DNA of 64,000 nucleotides from Rutidosis leptorrhynchoides. Lineage: Eukaryota; Streptophyta; Magnoliopsida; Asterales; Asteraceae. Every line of letters begins with the position of its first letter. The first letter of the stretch is position 1. The position numbers were made by a program, and so were the translations under genes. Where the stretch lies: contig NC_092341.1 in assembly GCF_046630445.1 (NCBI RefSeq), positions 32,378,001 to 32,442,000 of the forward strand, in the 5' to 3' direction. This document shows positions 12,801 to 25,130 of the stretch, in pieces. The notes under the pieces were generated by a model, which saw only the letters and a list, made by a program, of their open reading frames with translations, was not told where the DNA came from and ran no database searches.

Positions 12801-14285
12801 AACGAGGTTGAGTCCGGTGCAACTCTTATCGCCATAGAAGATCAAAGGTTCACCATTCTCGATAGGGATTCGGATTGCGTTAAGATCACAAAGGATGTGA
12901 GATTTCGTTTTGGCTAGCCAATTCATACCGATTAATACATCAAAGCTTCCTAGTTCCATGGATATCAAGTCAATTTCAAACTCATTACCCAAAATGTTTA
13001 ACGTACACCCCCGGTAATATGTGTCGGCACTCAATAGTTTTCTGTTGGCCACTTCAATGGTATAAGTGGTATCTAGTGGGAGTGGTGGAGTATTAAAAGA
13101 ATGAGTCAAAGTCTTGGATACAAAACTCTTATCGGCACCCGAATCAAATAAACAAGTAACATAAGTGTTGTTGAGGAGAAACGTACCCGTGACTAATTCA
13201 TTGTCATCTCGGGCTTCCTCGGTGTTGATGTTGAAAGCTCGGCCTCGTGTGTTGGGGTTGGCTTTCTTTTTCGGACATGCATTTCTAAAATGTCCCGTTT
13301 GGCCACATTCATAACAAGTACCCGGTTTTGGTGCATTGGGCACCTTTTGAGCGACGGAGGCGGCACTTCTACAATCGTTGGCCACATGACCACCCCTTTG
13401 GCACCGGTGGCAAAATAGATTGCTACATTCACCATAGTGGTGCTTGTGGCATTTGTTGCAAAAGGGTTTATTTTCGCCATAAATTTTCTTGGCGTCGGAG
13501 GTGTAAGGCTTCTTAGCAAAGTTGTTGTTGCTTGATTGGGAGGGTTCCCACTTTCTTTTGTTGCCGCCCGATTTATCCTCGGCCTTAGGTGCCGGAACTA
13601 CGATTTCGTCAACCTTTTCGATCAATTGGCGGGCCATGTTCAATGCTTGTTGTAGGTTAGCGGGTTTGGATGACATCACCCCTTATTTGATGCTCTTTGG
13701 AAGACCATACATATAAAGTTCGACCCTTTGGGATTTGGGGTTCACGAGGTTGGGACACATCAAGGATAGTTTGGCGAATCGTTGATTATAGGACTTGAGA
13801 TCGTTTCCGACCGCCTCTAAGGTTCTTAGCTCTTGTTCGAGCTTTCGGGTTTCTTCGCGAGGGAAATATTCGATGACCATCTTTTCCCTTAAATCGGCCC
13901 AAAAGAGGGCGTGAGCTTCATCGGTACCCACCGATTGTACATAAGTATTCCACCATGTAAGAGCAACACCGGCGAAGATGTGAGTGGAGTATTTGACCTT
14001 GTCTTGGTCCCGACAACTGCTTATGCTAAAGACGGCCTCCGTTTGTTCGAACCATCGAGTAAGAGTAACCGGTCCCCCGGTTCCATCAAAAGTGTGAGGT
14101 TTGCACCCCATGAAGGATTTGTAGGAGCACCCTTCGTTTGAGTTACCGGCTCCATTGCTGTTGTTGTTGTGGTTGTTGTTATTGTTGGAGGAGTGATCGG
14201 CCATGGCCGCTTCCACGGTGGTGGCTATCATTCGTTGTAGAGCTTGTTCGGGAGTCTCATGGCATGGCACACGACGAGGAGGCAT
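9840..14285 (-). pseudogene. G2 gag-pol polyprotein (broken)
   Basis: Reads downward from MPPRRVPCHETPEQ at 14285: Gag, two Cys-rich knuckles (the second [14 protein letters not shown]), protease (FDSGADKSF), RT, RNase H ([13 protein letters not shown]), integrase ([37 protein letters not shown]) and a chromodomain-like end near 9850-9995. Lesions: TAA at 13683, a one-base frameshift near 12205, loss of about 7 bp at the RT active site near 12146 which removes the two catalytic aspartates of the IDD motif, a frameshift near 11770-11800, TAA at 11478-11480 between RNase H and integrase, and TGA at 9993. It cannot make active RT. Confidence 0.93.
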
Positions 14286-14692
14286 TGTTCCTTCAAAACA
14301 CAAGAATACCGTTGATTAGTATTCTTAATAATACTAACCATGATATGGAATAAGGATAGAGAAAAATTTTCCTTGACTTGCCTTAAATTCTTTATGTCAT
14401 AATGTCGGAATGTTCATATGAGTCACCGTAATATAATCCCGGAAATTATATTACCCTAATTCGTATGTGTATTCGACACTAATTCATATAGTCACGGTGG
14501 CGCGTCAATTAAATTAAGTAACGTGAGATTAAGGTTGAATAAGAATTTGATGTGATAGACGAGTTCGAGTATAATGCACAAGTAGTCAAGTAATTCCTAC
14601 TTCAAGTCTATATGCCGGTTGTAGTCTAGACTCACCAATGTACCCTATGACTCGGGGTTGACACCAATGAACTCTAAATCCCTACAACCAAC

Positions 14693-14704
14693 GCTCTGAT
14701 ACCA
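14693..14704 (-). other. G2 primer-binding site
   Basis: GCTCTGATACCA on the plus strand is TGGTATCAGAGC on the element's strand, two bases inside the 5' LTR, complementary to initiator tRNA-Met as in most plant LTR elements. The leader from here to the gag start at 14285 shows no extra gene. Confidence 0.88.
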
Positions 14705-14706
14705 TC

Positions 14707-16981
14707 TGTAGCGACCCGACCAAATCATGTTTGACGGCGCCGACTACTTCGGTCCCGTTGCGTGGTCATAAGTCTTTATTATGACGTTTGACCAAAATAT
14801 GTCGCATTCATTTCATAAGTAAAAGGATGTTTCAAGTTTACAAATGTAGTTCAAAAGATTAGTTACAATACAAAGTTTAACGTACGAATGAAACCTATGC
14901 GACACAATTTAAAGTAGTCAAAAGACGCTCCAACTATGCATGCATACTCGACATCCAAGCAAGTATCAAAAAGAGTGCGGAAGCATGTATCAAGTAGCTT
15001 TCAAGGACCTGAGAAAACATATAGAAACTGTCAACGAAAACGTTGGTGAAATCATAGGTGTTTTAGTAAACGTTGCATTTGAACCACAAGACTTAATATA
15101 TAATATGATTATCAAAATCATTTGCATTCCAAAGTTGTTATTTGTTTCGCGGGCACCCAATTATCAAACTTAACTGTTTTGCACCCTTTGCGTAGTGTTA
15201 GAACATACACTAGACCCGAAAATATATTTCATCCGCTAACGGTAGCGAACCGTCCGAATGAGGCTCGTCATGCCCATGTGATCACATAATATAAGTTCAC
15301 GTTTACACCCTGCAAGTGTAACTAATGATAATTGAATTGAGGATTTTCGTTCAAACCCATACGTGGAATGTTCGTTTTCGTACTTGTGTTCAATGTATAA
15401 AAGTATGATATGTATATGTTTCTCATCCCATAGTTTAAAGCATAAAAGTTGTTTGAAAGATGGGACTATGATCTCACCTTGAGTGCACGTATGAAAAGTA
15501 CTTCACAAAGTAACGTGTGCGAAGGGTAGTGCTAGTCTTGACCTAAACAAATAGGTCGTATCAATAACGGTAAACACGATAGGTCAAAGATGTTCAATTA
15601 GTCCTATGGCTCGTTACGACTCGATTATGTAGCATGTGAAATCAAATTGTCAAGTTTCATGCAAGATACAAGTATAGAAACAAGTTAGGAAGGTTGCATA
15701 ATCATTTGGTTAAGTTTGACAAAAAGTCAAACTTTGGTCGGTCAAAGTCAACGAAAAAGTCAACACGTTCGGGTCGGGTCCCAAACTATTTTTCTGAGGT
15801 TTTTAATCATATATGAGCATGTTAGAACAAGTTACATGTGAATCGGAGGTGCGTATCATAGCAAACATTATTCAAAAATCGACAAAGTTGGACAGACCAC
15901 TTTGGCGCACCGCGCGGGTATATGGCGCGCCGCGCCATTACCTGTGCAGAGAATTCTGGCAGTTTTTAAATTTTATACACGAACCTAACTTCAACCAATC
16001 ACCATTTATGACCCGCAAACAACCAAAGTATGTATTTTATATCATCGGAAAGGTATTTTGACAAGGAAAACAACTAAACACATTTCATCCATCACATTTA
16101 CTTTTACAACAACCAAAATCACATTCAAAGCTCCTCATTAAATGCACTCAAGTTCATAAATGAAATTCGATGATTCGACAACCAATTTACATGAATGATA
16201 TGCCATTTCAAAGGTGATCAAGCATATAATACAACCTAACACTTACAAATAACATTTCATGTCATTCAAAGCATCAAAAGTTCATTTCAAGTTCATCAAA
16301 CCCTAACCCAAATCCACCAAAACCAATAATCAAGTTTATAAAGTTTTCTAAAACAACCTACACATCAAATTGAAGCTAGTGCTACTAGTAACACATTTAA
16401 TACTTGCACTTTACCATAACAACAACATTTAAGCAACTAAATTACCAAATCAAACACACCAAAGTTCATATTCAAGCTAGTTACTTCAAATAACGAAATC
16501 GAGCATATAAATCATATAATCATGTTAGACTTGAGCCATAGACACTAATTAACAACTTTATAAGTTAAAAACATCAAGAACACAAAATCTAGTGATTTTA
16601 GAAGGTTACCCAAACTTTATGAAATCGGTATGGAATCGAAGAGGAAGATGAGAGGATTCCGAATATGAAATTTGTTTAGATGGATGCTTGCTCGATTTGA
16701 TTTAGATGATGATTCTTGAAATTGGAGAATTGAGAGAAAATATGGAAGTAGAAGAAGAAAAGGGAAATGAAAAAGAAAAGATGGGGGTGGGGGTTGACTA
16801 GTCAAAGGCTAGTCACCTCTTTGGCATTTTGGCGAAACTAGTCCCTCAAGTTCGTTTGCGGGTGCATGAAATACCTAGACGAGATATTTTTACAACACGT
16901 ATTAACCGGAGATGTTATAAACATATAACGGGATTTAAATAGTTAAACGGAAAAGTAAAAGGAAAAAGGCGGGATGTTACG
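14707..16981 (-). repeat. G2 5' LTR
   Basis: 2,275 bp partner of 7550-9804. It holds the GC-rich palindromic patch GGCGCGCCGCGCC near 15925-15940 plus a related motif just upstream which the other LTR has lost. The last base is G where the partner has A. Confidence 0.92.
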
Positions 16982-17274
16982 TGTAGGACTTTAGGTCGGA
17001 TCGGGTTTTGGTTAGTGCATAGGTTTATGTGAACTAATCATGCGCTATTGTTTTGTGTGGTATTTGAAATCGTCAAGCGAGATAGACGTGGTACTAGTGA
17101 GTTAATGCGATGTGCTCGCGTAACAGTGATTAGCTACCATTGTTACGGGTTCAAATCGTGTCAAACAAGCGACGTACGACAATTGTTGAGCAAGATGGGG
17201 TAGTGTGGCGTATATGTATATACATATGTGTTAAGTCCTTTCGTTTTGTTGCTTAATTTACTTTGTTTTATAGA

Positions 17275-19930
17275 ATGAAGATGAGAAATGGACACGACAC
17301 CAATGACAGAAGTACGAGTGAGGACGTTGAACTCACGGCCAAGGTTGAGGCCATGTTTAAAAGGCTAAAGAAGGATTTTCTTGACGACGCCCGAAAGGTC
17401 TTCCAAGAGTCGGTTGATGGATAAGTGACCGAAATGATCAATGAGCGAATGAAAACTGCAATAGAGGAGGCTTTAGAGGCTAGAAACCTTTATCCTCGAG
17501 ACGAAGGGGGTGAAGGTAATGGTGGGGGTGGAAGGCGGGACTTCCACTACAAAAATTTCAAGGATACTCAACCTCCGATGTTTAATGGGGTGAGGGATCT
17601 ATTGAAAAGCACTTGATGGATTTCCGATATCGAGGGAGCGTTCTGTACCGCGGAGTGTCCTCCCGAGAAGAAGACGAGGTATGGGTCTAGCATGTTGCAC
17701 GAAGAGGGCAAGTTGTGGTGGGACGATAAAATCAAATTATATGGTGAAGAGCAATGCATGTGCTTGACATGGGAGGAGTTTAAGAAGGAATTTTTCCAAG
17801 AATACCGAACTTCTTCCGATCTTGATAAAATCCGGGACGAGTTGCACCATTTGCGACAAGGTTCAATGGACTTGGTTACTCTCAAGTCTACCTTCTTGGC
17901 AAAGACTCGTTTTTGTCCGGAGTAAGTTGGTGATGATCACAAGTTGATGCTAGATTTCTACCGTACTTTAAGTGATGATTTGAAGGGTAAGATTAGCCGG
18001 GGAATGGCTAAGTCATTTGAAGATTTATACGAATTGGCTAGGGGTTTTGAGCCGGAGGTTCCAAGGAAAAGCGATTTCACTTTTTCGAAGAGAAAGTTTG
18101 AAGGTTCGAGCTATTCGAACTTTTCAAATAAAAAGAACAAGAAAGGCCCTGAAAGCGTTAATAGTGTGAAGAAGGGTGCTTCCGGGGGTTTCGAACCCAC
18201 GTGTTATAATTGTAACCAAAGAGGGCACATGGCCCGTGATTACACCAAGGCGTCGACCAAAATCACTTGCTTTAATTGTTGTAAAGAGGGGCACAAGAGG
18301 CCGGAATGCCCCAATTTAAATAATGATCATGCTAAGAAGTTAGAGAAGGCGGCGGGCACGGCTAGGGGTTGCAACTACTTGATGACCAATGACGAAGCCA
18401 AACAATCCAACGAAGTTGTCTCAGGTACTTTTATGGTTAACTCTAATCCGGCAAGGATTTTATTTGATAGCGGTGCAAATTTGTCGTTTGTGCCTCCAAA
18501 ATTTGTGCCTAAACTTGATAGACCGTTAGCTAAACTAAGTCGTCCGGTAGAAGTCGAAATAGTAGACGGTAAGACGGTGTTAGTGGTTGATGTGTGTAAT
18601 AATTGTGATGTTGTTTTTGGTGCCGAAAACTTTAAGATTGATCTTATCCCGATGACTTTGGGAGATTTTGATATCGTTGTTGGTATGGATTGGTTCGATC
18701 ATAATAGAGTCGATATTGCATGCCATGAAAAATCTATTCGTGTGAAAACCCCAAGTGGGGGAGAGCTAATTATTCATGGCGATAAGCGAAGAAGACTTGT
18801 GCCGATATGTTCTTTTGCGCGGGCACGTCGTTTTCTTGTTAGTAGTGGCATGGCTTTTCTTGCCCATGTTGTTGATACTCGTGACGAGCCACCACCTATT
18901 CGTGAAATTCCGGTGGTTAGTGAATTCGAAGACTTTTTTTCGGATGAGTTACCGGGTGTTCCGGCAGAAAGACAAGTTGAATTTCGCATTGAGTTGGTTC
19001 CGGGAGCTACTCCCATTGCTAAAACTCCTTATCGTTTAGCACCGACGGAAATGCAAGAGTTGTTAAATCAAACCCAAGAGTTGCTCGAGAAGGGTTTTAT
19101 TCGACCGAGTGCTTCGCCATGGGGCGCTCCGGTTTTATTCGTGAAAAAGAAGGATGGTAGTATGCGGATGTGCATCGACTATAGGGAGTTAAATAAAGTA
19201 ACGATCAAGAATCGTTATCCATTGCCTCGGATTGACGATTTGTTTGACCAACTCCAAGGAGCGACGTATTTCTCTAAGATCAACCTACGGTCCGACTATC
19301 ACCAAATGCGGGTCCGTGAGGAAGATATTGAGAAAACGGCTTTTCGAACGCGTTATGGGCATTTTGAGTTTGTAGTTATGCCTTTTGGTCTTACGAATGC
19401 ACCGGCAGCATTCATGGATCTTATGAACCGGGTGTGCCAACCTATGTTGGACTAGTCGGTAATTGTGTTCATTGACGACATACTTATTTATTCAAAGAGT
19501 ATGAACGAACATGAATGTCATCTGCGTGAAGTATTGAAGACGTTACGAAAGGAGAAGTTGTATGCTAAGTTCCCCAAATGTGAATTTTGGCTAAGGGAAG
19601 TTCAATTCCTTGGTCATATTGTGAACAAGGAGGGTATTCAAGTGGATCCGGGGAAGATAGAGACGGTGAAGAGTTGGAGACAACCGACTACGCCTACGGA
19701 GGTCCGAAGTTTTCTCGAATTGGCCGGTTATTATCGTCGGTTTATCCAAGACTTTTCTAAGATCACTTCTTCATTGACAAAGTTGACGAGGAAGAACGCG
19801 AGATTTAATTGGGAGAATGAGCAAGAAATTGCTTTTCAATTGTTAAAGGAGAAGTTATGTCAAGCTCCGGTGTTAGTTTTGCCGGAAGGGGTGGAAGACA
19901 TGACGGTTTATTTTGATGCCTCGTTAAATG
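17275..19930 (+). pseudogene. G1 gag-pol, 5' half (Gag, protease, RT, start of RNase H)
   Basis: Begins MKMRNGHDTN at 17275. Gag holds the retrotransposon-gag blocks (LWWDDKIKLYG, FFQEYR) and two zinc knuckles. The first, [14 protein letters not shown], has lost its last Cys; the second is [14 protein letters not shown]. Protease is [11 protein letters not shown] shows the [11 protein letters not shown] block and the intact active site [10 protein letters not shown] at about 19468-19497. RNase H starts YFDASL and is cut at 19930 by G3. In-frame stops lie near 17422, 17614, 17923 and 19453. The remaining part lies at 32994-34843, and the frame is continuous across the G3 insertion. Confidence 0.92.
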
Positions 19931-22900
19931 TGTAGTGACCCGAACTTTTCCATGTTTATATATATTAATTGAGATTGATATTTACATGATTAAATGTTTC
20001 CAACATGTTAAGCAATCAAACTTGTTAAGACTTGATTAATTGAAATATGTTTCATATAGACAATTGACCACCCAAGTTGACCGGTGATTCACGAACGTTA
20101 AAACTTGTAAAAACTATATGATGACATATATATGGATATATATATAGTTAACATGATACTATGATAAGTAAACATATCATTAAGTATATTAACAATGAAC
20201 TACATATGTAAAAACAAGACTACTAACTTAATGATTTTTAAACGAGACATATATGTAACGATTATCGTTGTAAAGACTATTAATGTATATATATCATATT
20301 AAGAAATATTCATACATGATAATATCATGATAATATAATAATTTAAAATCTCATTTGATATTATAAACATTGGGTTAACAACATTTAACAAGATCGTTAA
20401 CCTAAAGGTTTCAAAACAACACTTACATGTAACGACTAACGATGACTTAACGACTCAGTTAAAATGTATATACATGTAGTGTTTTAATATGTATTTATAT
20501 ACTTTTGAAAGACTTCAATACACTTATCAAAATACTTCTACTTAACAAAAATGCTTACAATTACATCCTCGTTCAGTTTCATCAACAATTCTACTCGTAT
20601 GCACCCGTATTCGTACTCGTACAATACACAGCTTTTAGATGTATGTACTATTAGTATATACACTCCAATGATCAGCTCTTAGCAGCCCATGTGAGTCACC
20701 TAACACATTTGGGAACCATCATTTGGCAACTAGCATGAAATATCTCATAAAATTACAAAAATATGAGTAATCATTCATGACTTATTTACATGAAAACAAA
20801 ATTACATATCCTTTATATCTAATCCATACACCAACGACCAAAAACACCTACAAACACTTTCATTCTTCAATTTTCTTCATCTAATTGATCTCTCTCAAGT
20901 TCTATCTTCAAGTTCTAAGTGTTCTTCATAAATTCCAAAAGTTCTAGTTTCATAAAATCAAGAATACTTTCAAGTTTGCTAGCTCACTTCCAATCTTGTA
21001 AGGTGATCATCCAACCTCAAGAAATCTTTGTTTCTTACAGTAGGTTATCATTCTAATACAAGGTAATAATCATATTCAAACTTTGGTTCAATTTCTATAA
21101 CTATAACAATCTTATTTCAAGTGATGATCTTACTTGAACTTGTTTTCGTGTCATGATTCTGCTTCAAGAACTTCGAGCCATCCAAGGATCCATTGAAGCT
21201 AGATCTATTTTTCTCTTTTCCAGTAGGTTTATCCAAGGAACTTAAGGTAGTAATGATGTTCATAACATCATTCAATTCATACATATAAAGCTATCTTATT
21301 CGAAGGTTTAAACTTGTAATCACTAGACCATAGTTTAGTTAATTCTAAACTTGTTCGCAAACAAAAGTTAATCCTTCTAACTTGACTTTTAAAATCAACT
21401 AAACACATGTTATATATCTATATGATATGCTAACTTAATGATTTAAAACCTGGAAACACGAAAAACACCGTAAAACCGGATTTACGCCGTCGTAGTAACA
21501 CCGCGGGCTGTTTTGGGTTAGTTAATTAAAAACTATGATAAACTTTGATTTTAAAGTTGTTATTCTGAGAAAATGATTTTTATTATGAACATGAAACTAT
21601 ATCCAAAAATTATGATTAAACTCAAAGTGGAAGTATGTTTTCTAAAATGGTCATCTAGACGTCGTTCTTTCGACTGAAATGACTACCTTTACAAAAACGA
21701 CTTGTAACTTATTTTTCCGACTATAAACCTATACTTTTCTGTTTAGATTCATAAAATAGAGTTCAATATGAAACCATAGCAATTTGATTCACTCAAAACG
21801 GATTTAAAATGAAGAAGTTATGGGTAAAACAAGATTGGATAATTTTTCTCATTTTAGCTACGTGAAAATTGGTAACAAATCTATTCCAACCATAAATTAA
21901 TCAACTTGTATTGTATATTATGTAATCTTGAGATACCATAGACACGTATACAATGTTTCGACCTATCATGTCGACACATCTATATATATTTCGGAACAAC
22001 CATAGACACTCTATATGTGAATGTTGGAGTTAGCTATACAGGGTTGAGGTTGATTCTAAAATATATATAGTTTGAGTTGTGATCAATACTGAGATACGTA
22101 TACACTGGGTCGTGGATTGATTCAAGATAATATTTATCGATTTATTTCTGTACATCTAACTGTGGACAACTAGTTGTAGGTTACTAACGAGGACAGCTGA
22201 CTTAATAAACTTAAAACATCAAAATATATTAAAAGTGTTGTAAATATATTTTGAACATACTTTGATATATATGTATATATTGTTATAGGTTCGTGAATCA
22301 ACCAGTGGCCAAGTCTTACTTCCCGACGAAGTAAAAATCTGTGAAAGTGAGTTATAGTCCCACTTTTAAAATCTAATATTTTTGGGATGAGAATACATGC
22401 AGGTTTTATAAATGATTTACAAAATAGACACAAGTACGTGAAACTACATTCTATGGTTGAATTATCGAAATCGAATATGCCCCTTTTTATTAAGTCTGGT
22501 AATCTAAGAATTAGGGAACAGACACCCTAATTGACGCGAATCCTAAAGATAGATCTATTGGGCCTAACAAACCCCATCCAAAGTACCGGATGCTTTAGTA
22601 CTTCGAAATTTATATCATATCCGAAGGGTGTCCCGGAATGATGGGGATATTCTTATATATGCATCTTGTTATTGTCGGTTACCAGGTGTTCACCATATGA
22701 ATGATTTTTATCTCTATGTATGGGATGTGTATTGAAATATGAAATCTTGTGGTCTATTGTTACGATTTGATATATATAGGTTAAACCTATAACTCACCAA
22801 CATTTTTGTTGACGTTTAAAGCATGTTTATTCTCAGGTGAATATTAAGAGCTTCCGCTGTTGCATACTAAAATAAGGACAAGATTTGGAGTCCATGTTTG

Positions 22901-23180
22901 TATGATATTGTGTAAAAACTGCATTCAAGAAACTGATTTCGATGTAACATATTTGTATTGTAAACCATTATGTAATGGTCGTGTGTAAACAGGATATTTT
23001 AGATTATCATTATTTGATAATCTACGTAAAGCTTTTTAAACCTTTATTTATGAAATAAAGGTTATGGTTTATTTTAAAAATGAATGCAGTCTTTGAAAAA
23101 CGTCTCATATAGAGGTCAAAACCTCGCAACGAAATCAATTAATATGGAACGTTTTTAATCAATAAGAACGGGACATTTCA
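19931..23180 (+). repeat. G3 5' LTR
   Basis: Begins TGTAGTGACCCGAAC and ends GGGACATTTCA. It is essentially identical to 29744-32993 (differences near 20388, 20711 and 22057). It carries a tail block shared with the other related LTRs here: TTTATTCTCAGG followed by CTTCCGCTGTTGC. No gene is seen inside. Confidence 0.95.
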
Positions 23181-23182
23181 GT

Positions 23183-23194
23183 TGGTATCCGAGC
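23183..23194 (+). other. G3 primer-binding site (variant)
   Basis: TGGTATCCGAGC two bases after the LTR end. It differs at one position from the TGGTATCAGAGC seen in G1 and G2, giving one mismatch to initiator tRNA-Met. Confidence 0.8.
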
Positions 23195-23389
23195 GTTGGT
23201 CTTAGAGAACCAGAATTTTTCATTAGTGTGTCTTATCGAGTTTGTTAGGATGCATTAGTGAGTCTGGACTTCGACCGTGTGTACTTGAAAAATGATTGCT
23301 TAACAAATTTTGTTGGAAACTATATATTTTTAACATGTGAATATTATGTGATATATTAATCTCTTAACGCGTTTGATATTATGTGATAG

Positions 23390-23968
23390 ATGTCTACCTC
23401 TAGAACAAGTCCCATTGACTCACCTAATAATAATGAAGAGTCAAATGTAAATTGGAATGATTCGTGGACTGATTCACAAGTTCCCGAAGAGGAACCGGAA
23501 GAAGAATCGGAACCGGATGAAGAAATAGAACCGGTGGGGGAAATAATAAAACGGTTAAGTAAAAGAAAATCCTCAACCAACCGACCAAGGTTAATTATGG
23601 TCAATGGTGTTTCCGCCAAGGAAGCAAAATATTGGGAGGATTACCAATTCTCCGATGAATCGGATTCCGACGAGAATTCCGATGATGTTATAGAAATTAC
23701 CCCAACTGAATTTAAAAAGGCAAAAGAAAATAATAAGGGAAAGGGCATAAAAATAGAGAAATCTAATTCCAACCCCGATGAACTTTATATGTATCGTCAA
23801 CGCCCGAAGTCCTTAAGTTGTAACAATGACCCGGGAACCTCTAAACCACCAGGTTTTTCTAAACCAATGTGGACAACGACGGCTCGTATTAGGGGAACAT
23901 CATATATCCCTAGAAACTTGGCAAAACGAACCAAAACCGAAGAAGAAGAAACGAGCGAGTCGGAATAA
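23390..23968 (+). CDS. G3 extra ORF 1: acidic 192-aa protein of unknown function
   Basis: Intact ORF from an ATG about 200 bp after the PBS, on the same strand as gag-pol. No family was recognised. Residues 33-48 are almost all Glu/Pro/Asp, 88-100 are Ser/Asp/Glu-rich, and basic clusters lie at 54-60 (KRLSKRK), 109-123 (lysine-rich) and 176-182. The C-terminus is again acidic. No zinc knuckle, protease or membrane segment is seen. The composition (acidic, low-complexity, Lys-rich patches) suggests a disordered, possibly nuclear or nucleic-acid-associated protein, but this is only inference. Position upstream of gag recalls extra ORFs in other large plant LTR elements. It is unbroken in an element with near-identical LTRs, so it has not had long to decay; conservation in sister copies would be needed to show it is real. 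Confidence 0.6.
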   Translation: MSTSRTSPIDSPNNNEESNVNWNDSWTDSQVPEEEPEEESEPDEEIEPVGEIIKRLSKRKSSTNRPRLIMVNGVSAKEAKYWEDYQFSDESDSDENSDDVIEITPTEFKKAKENNKGKGIKIEKSNSNPDELYMYRQRPKSLSCNNDPGTSKPPGFSKPMWTTTARIRGTSYIPRNLAKRTKTEEEETSESE

Positions 23969-24105
23969 GATAGTTATATTCGTGTGGTGTAATATATGTA
24001 ATATAGTGTTCTTATGCTTTATGATATATGTAAAAATTGCTTGTATTAATAAGTATTTTTTTTATGAATCTAACTCTTGTCTATTTTACAGTTTAAAAAC
24101 ACAAA

Positions 24106-24789
24106 ATGGATAGACAACCCAATATTTTAAGAGACCTACCCGGAGACATGATTGATGAAATCTTGTCTAGAGTCGGCCAGAATTCCTCGGCACAACTATT
24201 TAAGGCGAGATCAGTTTGTAAGACATTCGAAGAACGTTCCAAGAATGTCTTGGTTTATAAGAGACTTTCGTTTGAAAGATGGGGGATATCACATTGGGAA
24301 ACCCATAAGTTACGATGTGTTTACTTTGACGCATATATTGCAGGGAACCCAAATGCTATTTTACGCAACGGGTTAAGAAATTATTTTGACTCAATATATC
24401 CGAATATTGGACTTCGTGATTTAGAAAAAGCGGCTAACATGCAACATAAAGAAGCATGTTATGCTTACGGATTAGTAATGTTCGCTTCTCACCAAAGTGA
24501 GAACAAGAACATCGGGCTACAACTATTAAACAAAACGTTTCCACAAGTGACGGAGTCGGTAATTGGGGTAAGAAATGAGGTTTTTAGATTATTACGGGAC
24601 TGTTGGACATTACGTAACCCTCGTCCCTTTGACGACGTTACAACACGCTGTCTTATCAACGGCCATAACGGTTATGTTGCACAAGACCAAGGATGGGAAG
24701 TAGTCCTAGTAAAACCAGAATGCATGACTTGTTTCTGGACGTATGAATTACGTGTCTTTATTGCCTTTGCTGAACGACTTGTGTACTAG
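24106..24789 (+). CDS. G3 extra ORF 2: F-box protein carried by the retrotransposon
   Basis: Intact 227-aa ORF, 137 bp after ORF 1 and 340 bp before gag, same strand. An N-terminal F-box (residues 8-50) reads ILRDLPGDMIDEILSRVGQN, followed by a RSVCKTF block. This is followed by NPNAILRNGLRNYF (81-94) and DLEKAANMQHKEACYAYGLV (105-124), a short Sel1-like helical stretch. This order matches the small plant F-box proteins related to Arabidopsis At2g35280 and At1g67623, from memory of that family. The C-terminal half has scattered Cys (C182, C206, C209), which might form a weak zinc-binding or structural site. F-box proteins bind SKP1 in SCF ubiquitin ligases and select targets for degradation. 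No introns are seen. It is probably a captured host gene, and its target is unknown. Confidence 0.8.
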   Translation: MDRQPNILRDLPGDMIDEILSRVGQNSSAQLFKARSVCKTFEERSKNVLVYKRLSFERWGISHWETHKLRCVYFDAYIAGNPNAILRNGLRNYFDSIYPNIGLRDLEKAANMQHKEACYAYGLVMFASHQSENKNIGLQLLNKTFPQVTESVIGVRNEVFRLLRDCWTLRNPRPFDDVTTRCLINGHNGYVAQDQGWEVVLVKPECMTCFWTYELRVFIAFAERLVY

Positions 24790-25130
24790 CTAGAATTATC
24801 TTCACAACTATCTTGTATCAAAGTTATTGTGTGCTATATTTCATGCTTTATGTAAAATAAGCGGTATTGTAAGTTTGTAAAATATTGTATAAAAGTTTGA
24901 ACGCGAAATATTATTATAATCAGTTTTTCATATAGAATTGTAGTAGTTGAATTGTATATTAGTTAATAAGTATGAACTTAACGGGTAGGTACTACCCGAA
25001 TTTAAACTTATAAAACGCTAATATGAAGAAAAAGCTTTTATAAATGAGTTCATATTATGCTACGAAATGCTATTAACTACTCTTAATATTCTGTATGATT
25101 AACTTGTTCCATTTAACTATTTTGAAGGAA

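Larger units (their letters stand above)
7550..16981 (-). mobile_element. G2: Ty3/gypsy chromovirus nested in the G1 leader
   Basis: 9.4-kb full-length but inactive element on the minus strand. LTRs are 7550-9804 and 14707-16981, flanked by target duplication TGTAG at 7545-7549 and 16982-16986. The outermost bases have drifted: the left end reads TGAAGAGACCC where the right copy reads TGTAGCGACCC, and the right terminus ends in G rather than A. Gag-pol occupies 9840-14285. The purine tract beside the left LTR reads AAGGAGTAGGTAA on the minus strand. About 36 substitutions separate the LTRs. Confidence 0.93.

Noticed and set aside
7783-15173. Identical 77-codon frames at 7783-8016 and 14940-15173
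   Set aside because: They lie at the same place in the two G2 LTRs. Identity reflects LTR duplication, and the frame is on the strand opposite to the element.
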